Origin: Pseudomonas morbosilactucae
Lineage (GTDB): Bacteria > Pseudomonadota > Gammaproteobacteria > Pseudomonadales > Pseudomonadaceae
Reading direction: 5' to 3'
Length of the DNA stretch: 41,599 bases
Assembly (NCBI RefSeq): GCF_023241715.1
Contig: NZ_JALQCW010000114.1
Span: forward strand, 1 to 41,599
Shown here: in pieces, positions 39,995 to 41,599 of the stretch
Position numbering within the stretch: position 1 is the first letter of the stretch
Layout: every line of letters starts with the position of its first letter
Translations under genes and position numbers: made by a program
The notes under the pieces: generated by a model
The model's input: the letters and a program-made list of their open reading frames with translations, nothing else
Databases searched by the model: none
What the model was told of the DNA's origin: nothing

Positions 39995-41557
39995 TCAGGC
40001 CCGGCGCAAGAGAAACCCCGCCAGCACGCACAGCAGCATCGCCAGCCCGGCCAGCAAGAAACCATCGCTGTAGGCCAGCAACAAGGCGTCGCGGTGCACC
40101 ACCTTGTCCATCAGCGCCAAAGCCTGCTGGCGCAAGGGCCCCGCAGCGCTTGAATGCAGGGCACTGGCCATGTCCAGGTGGCGCTGGGCCAAGACATTGA
40201 CCAACGCCGCCCAGCGCTCCTGGGTGGCCTGGGTAAACAGGTTCAGTGACTCGCCAATGTACTGGGCGTGCAACTTCTCTCGCTCGACCACGATCTGGCT
40301 GGACAGCGCGATGCCGATGGCGCCGCCCACATTGCGCACCATGGAGAACAACCCCGAGGCCGAGCCCAACTGCTCTTTTTCCAGCCCCTGAATCGCCATC
40401 ACGCCCAGGGCCACCACCACCAGCGACTGGCCAATGCCTCGCACCACCAGGGACGGTACGATCACATTCAGTGAGGCGTCAGGGTTGAGGTGCATGTTCA
40501 TCAGGCAGCCGATGGCGGTGAAGGCAAAGCCGGCAATGATGATGGTGCGGGCGCTGGTCCAGCGCATCAAACGCGGCGTGGCGAACGACATGGCGAACTG
40601 CACTAGGCCGTAGGGAATCATCATCAGGCCGATTTGCCGGGCGTTGAAACCGTGGATCTCGGCAAAGTAGTTGGGCACCAGGAACACCACGCCGAACACC
40701 ACCGCACCAAAGGAAAACTGCATCAGGCTGGCGATGCCGAAGTTGTAGCGGCCCAGCAGGCGCAGGTTGATCAACGGCTGCTCACGGCGCAGTTCGATGT
40801 AGACGAACGCCAGCAACCCTACGACCGCCAGCAACGCGCAGTTGACGATAAACGACGAGGCGAACCAGTCATGCCGGCCGCCCTCCTCCAGCAAAATCTG
40901 CAACGCCGCCAGGCCCACAGCCATGGTCGCGATCCCGCCCCAGTCGCCCTGGCGCAACTTCTCCAGCGCCATGGGTTGCGGGCGCACCGACCAGCCGATG
41001 GCCGCCAACAGCAATAGCCCGGGCGGCACCTGCAAATAGAAAATCCAGCGCCACGAATAGGCGTCCGTGAGCCAGCCGCCGAGGGACGGCCCGGCGGCCT
41101 GGGCGACGTTGTTGGCCACGGCAAACAGGGCCATGCCCAAGGGGTGCCTGGCCGCCGGCAATTCACTGACGATCAGTTGAAACGACAAAGGGATCAGCAC
41201 GCCGCCGAACGCGCCCTGCAAGACCCGGGCGAGGATCAGGCTCTCGATGGTCGGCGCCAGGGAGCAGGCAATGGAAAACAGCACGAAGCCGGCGCTGCCG
41301 ACCATCAGCACCCGGCGCATGGAAAACACCGACACCAGCCAGCCGGTCATGGGGATGATGATGATTTCCGCCACCAGGTAGGCCGTGGTGATCCACGAGC
41401 CCTCTTCGAAGGTGGCGCCCAGGGAGCCACGGACATCCGGCAGCGAGGCATTGGTCACGTGCACATTCATGCCGGCCATAAAGCAGCCCACCACGCTGCC
41501 CAGCACCGCCACCCAAGTGCGCAGGGAAATCGCCGGAACGGCCTCGGCGCTACTCAT
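39995..41557 (-). CDS. DHA2-family drug efflux MFS transporter (EmrB/QacA type)
   Basis: 520 residues with about 14 membrane helices. Motifs include VTNASLPDVRGSLGATFEEGSWITTAYLVAEIIIIPMTGWL (DHA2 motif D and A region) and RVLQGAFGGVLIPLSFQL. It pumps toxic compounds out with H+ exchange, usually with a membrane fusion protein and an outer-membrane channel. Its ATG overlaps the stop of an HlyD/EmrA-type gene upstream, which confirms the EmrAB arrangement. Substrates cannot be read off. Confidence 0.95.
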   Translation of the reverse strand: MSSAEAVPAISLRTWVAVLGSVVGCFMAGMNVHVTNASLPDVRGSLGATFEEGSWITTAYLVAEIIIIPMTGWLVSVFSMRRVLMVGSAGFVLFSIACSLAPTIESLILARVLQGAFGGVLIPLSFQLIVSELPAARHPLGMALFAVANNVAQAAGPSLGGWLTDAYSWRWIFYLQVPPGLLLLAAIGWSVRPQPMALEKLRQGDWGGIATMAVGLAALQILLEEGGRHDWFASSFIVNCALLAVVGLLAFVYIELRREQPLINLRLLGRYNFGIASLMQFSFGAVVFGVVFLVPNYFAEIHGFNARQIGLMMIPYGLVQFAMSFATPRLMRWTSARTIIIAGFAFTAIGCLMNMHLNPDASLNVIVPSLVVRGIGQSLVVVALGVMAIQGLEKEQLGSASGLFSMVRNVGGAIGIALSSQIVVEREKLHAQYIGESLNLFTQATQERWAALVNVLAQRHLDMASALHSSAAGPLRQQALALMDKVVHRDALLLAYSDGFLLAGLAMLLCVLAGFLLRRA

Positions 41558-41599
41558 GACGGGTGTCCACGGTGACCACCACCGACATGCCCGGGCGCA
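41550..41599 (-). CDS. C-terminal end of an EmrA/HlyD-type membrane fusion protein (partial)
   Basis: Only the last codons are present. The minus strand reads RPGMSVVVTVDTRHE then stop TAG at 41552-41550, the typical close of EmrA/HlyD adaptor proteins (RPGM-S-V). It overlaps the DHA2 gene by 8 bp. The gene continues beyond the window. Confidence 0.75.
   Translation of the reverse strand, partial: RPGMSVVVTVDTRHE

Noticed and set aside
1..41599. tRNA, rRNA, CRISPR, insertion sequences or riboswitches
   Set aside because: No cloverleaf, spaced direct-repeat array, transposase motif or known aptamer pattern was seen on reading either strand.

Overview
The window is a high-GC stretch of a Pseudomonas chromosome, most likely from the P. 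fluorescens group. The basis is resemblance of many products to Pseudomonas families (isonitrile hydratase, quinohemoprotein amine dehydrogenase, Aer), a Pseudomonas-type REP pair, an Rsm-like small RNA and pyoverdine-style NRPS domains. This is recognition by eye, not a database search. I see no tRNA, rRNA, insertion sequence, CRISPR array or prophage.

Region 1 (1-12,037) is an iron-siderophore locus. A two-module NRPS (C-A-T-C-A-T-E, predicted Asp then a basic residue to be epimerised) is divergent from a siderophore-interacting reductase. Next come an SCP2-cupin/JmjC fusion that may be a hydroxylase, a type II thioesterase, an MFS exporter and a TetR regulator. Four promoters with the layout TAAWT-N16-CGT sit before the NRPS, reductase, cupin and thioesterase genes, which points to one iron-starvation ECF sigma factor. 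The MFS/TetR pair instead shares two identical 17-bp operators. The NRPS is broken by clustered indels at the window edge and the MFS gene by one indel.

Region 2 (12,139-19,220) holds an overlapping SDR/GH15 pair, then a tight three-gene operon: a small membrane protein, a membrane-anchored TIGR01777 epimerase, and a fusion of an alpha/beta hydrolase with a rifampin-phosphotransferase-like dikinase. The last is the best candidate here for an undescribed system.

Region 3 (19,239-26,590) has a GlxA-like regulator (frameshifted) divergent from isonitrile hydratase, an ABM-domain protein and a LysE exporter opposite a MocR regulator, a REP pair, a probable Rsm-type sRNA, an ArsR/SRPBCC pair, an ADP-ribosylglycohydrolase overlapping a GFA-family protein, and an LprI-like secreted protein.

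Region 4 (26,675-31,508) is the quinohemoprotein amine dehydrogenase operon qhpADCB with a palindromic upstream site. The gamma subunit keeps every residue needed for its cross-links.

Region 5 (31,722-41,599) holds a WG-repeat lipoprotein, a HAD phosphatase, an unidentified acidic protein, an old yellow enzyme with an ArsR regulator and operator, the aerotaxis receptor Aer behind three inverted repeats, a hemerythrin, a cupin-AraC regulator, and an EmrAB-type drug efflux pair that leaves the window.
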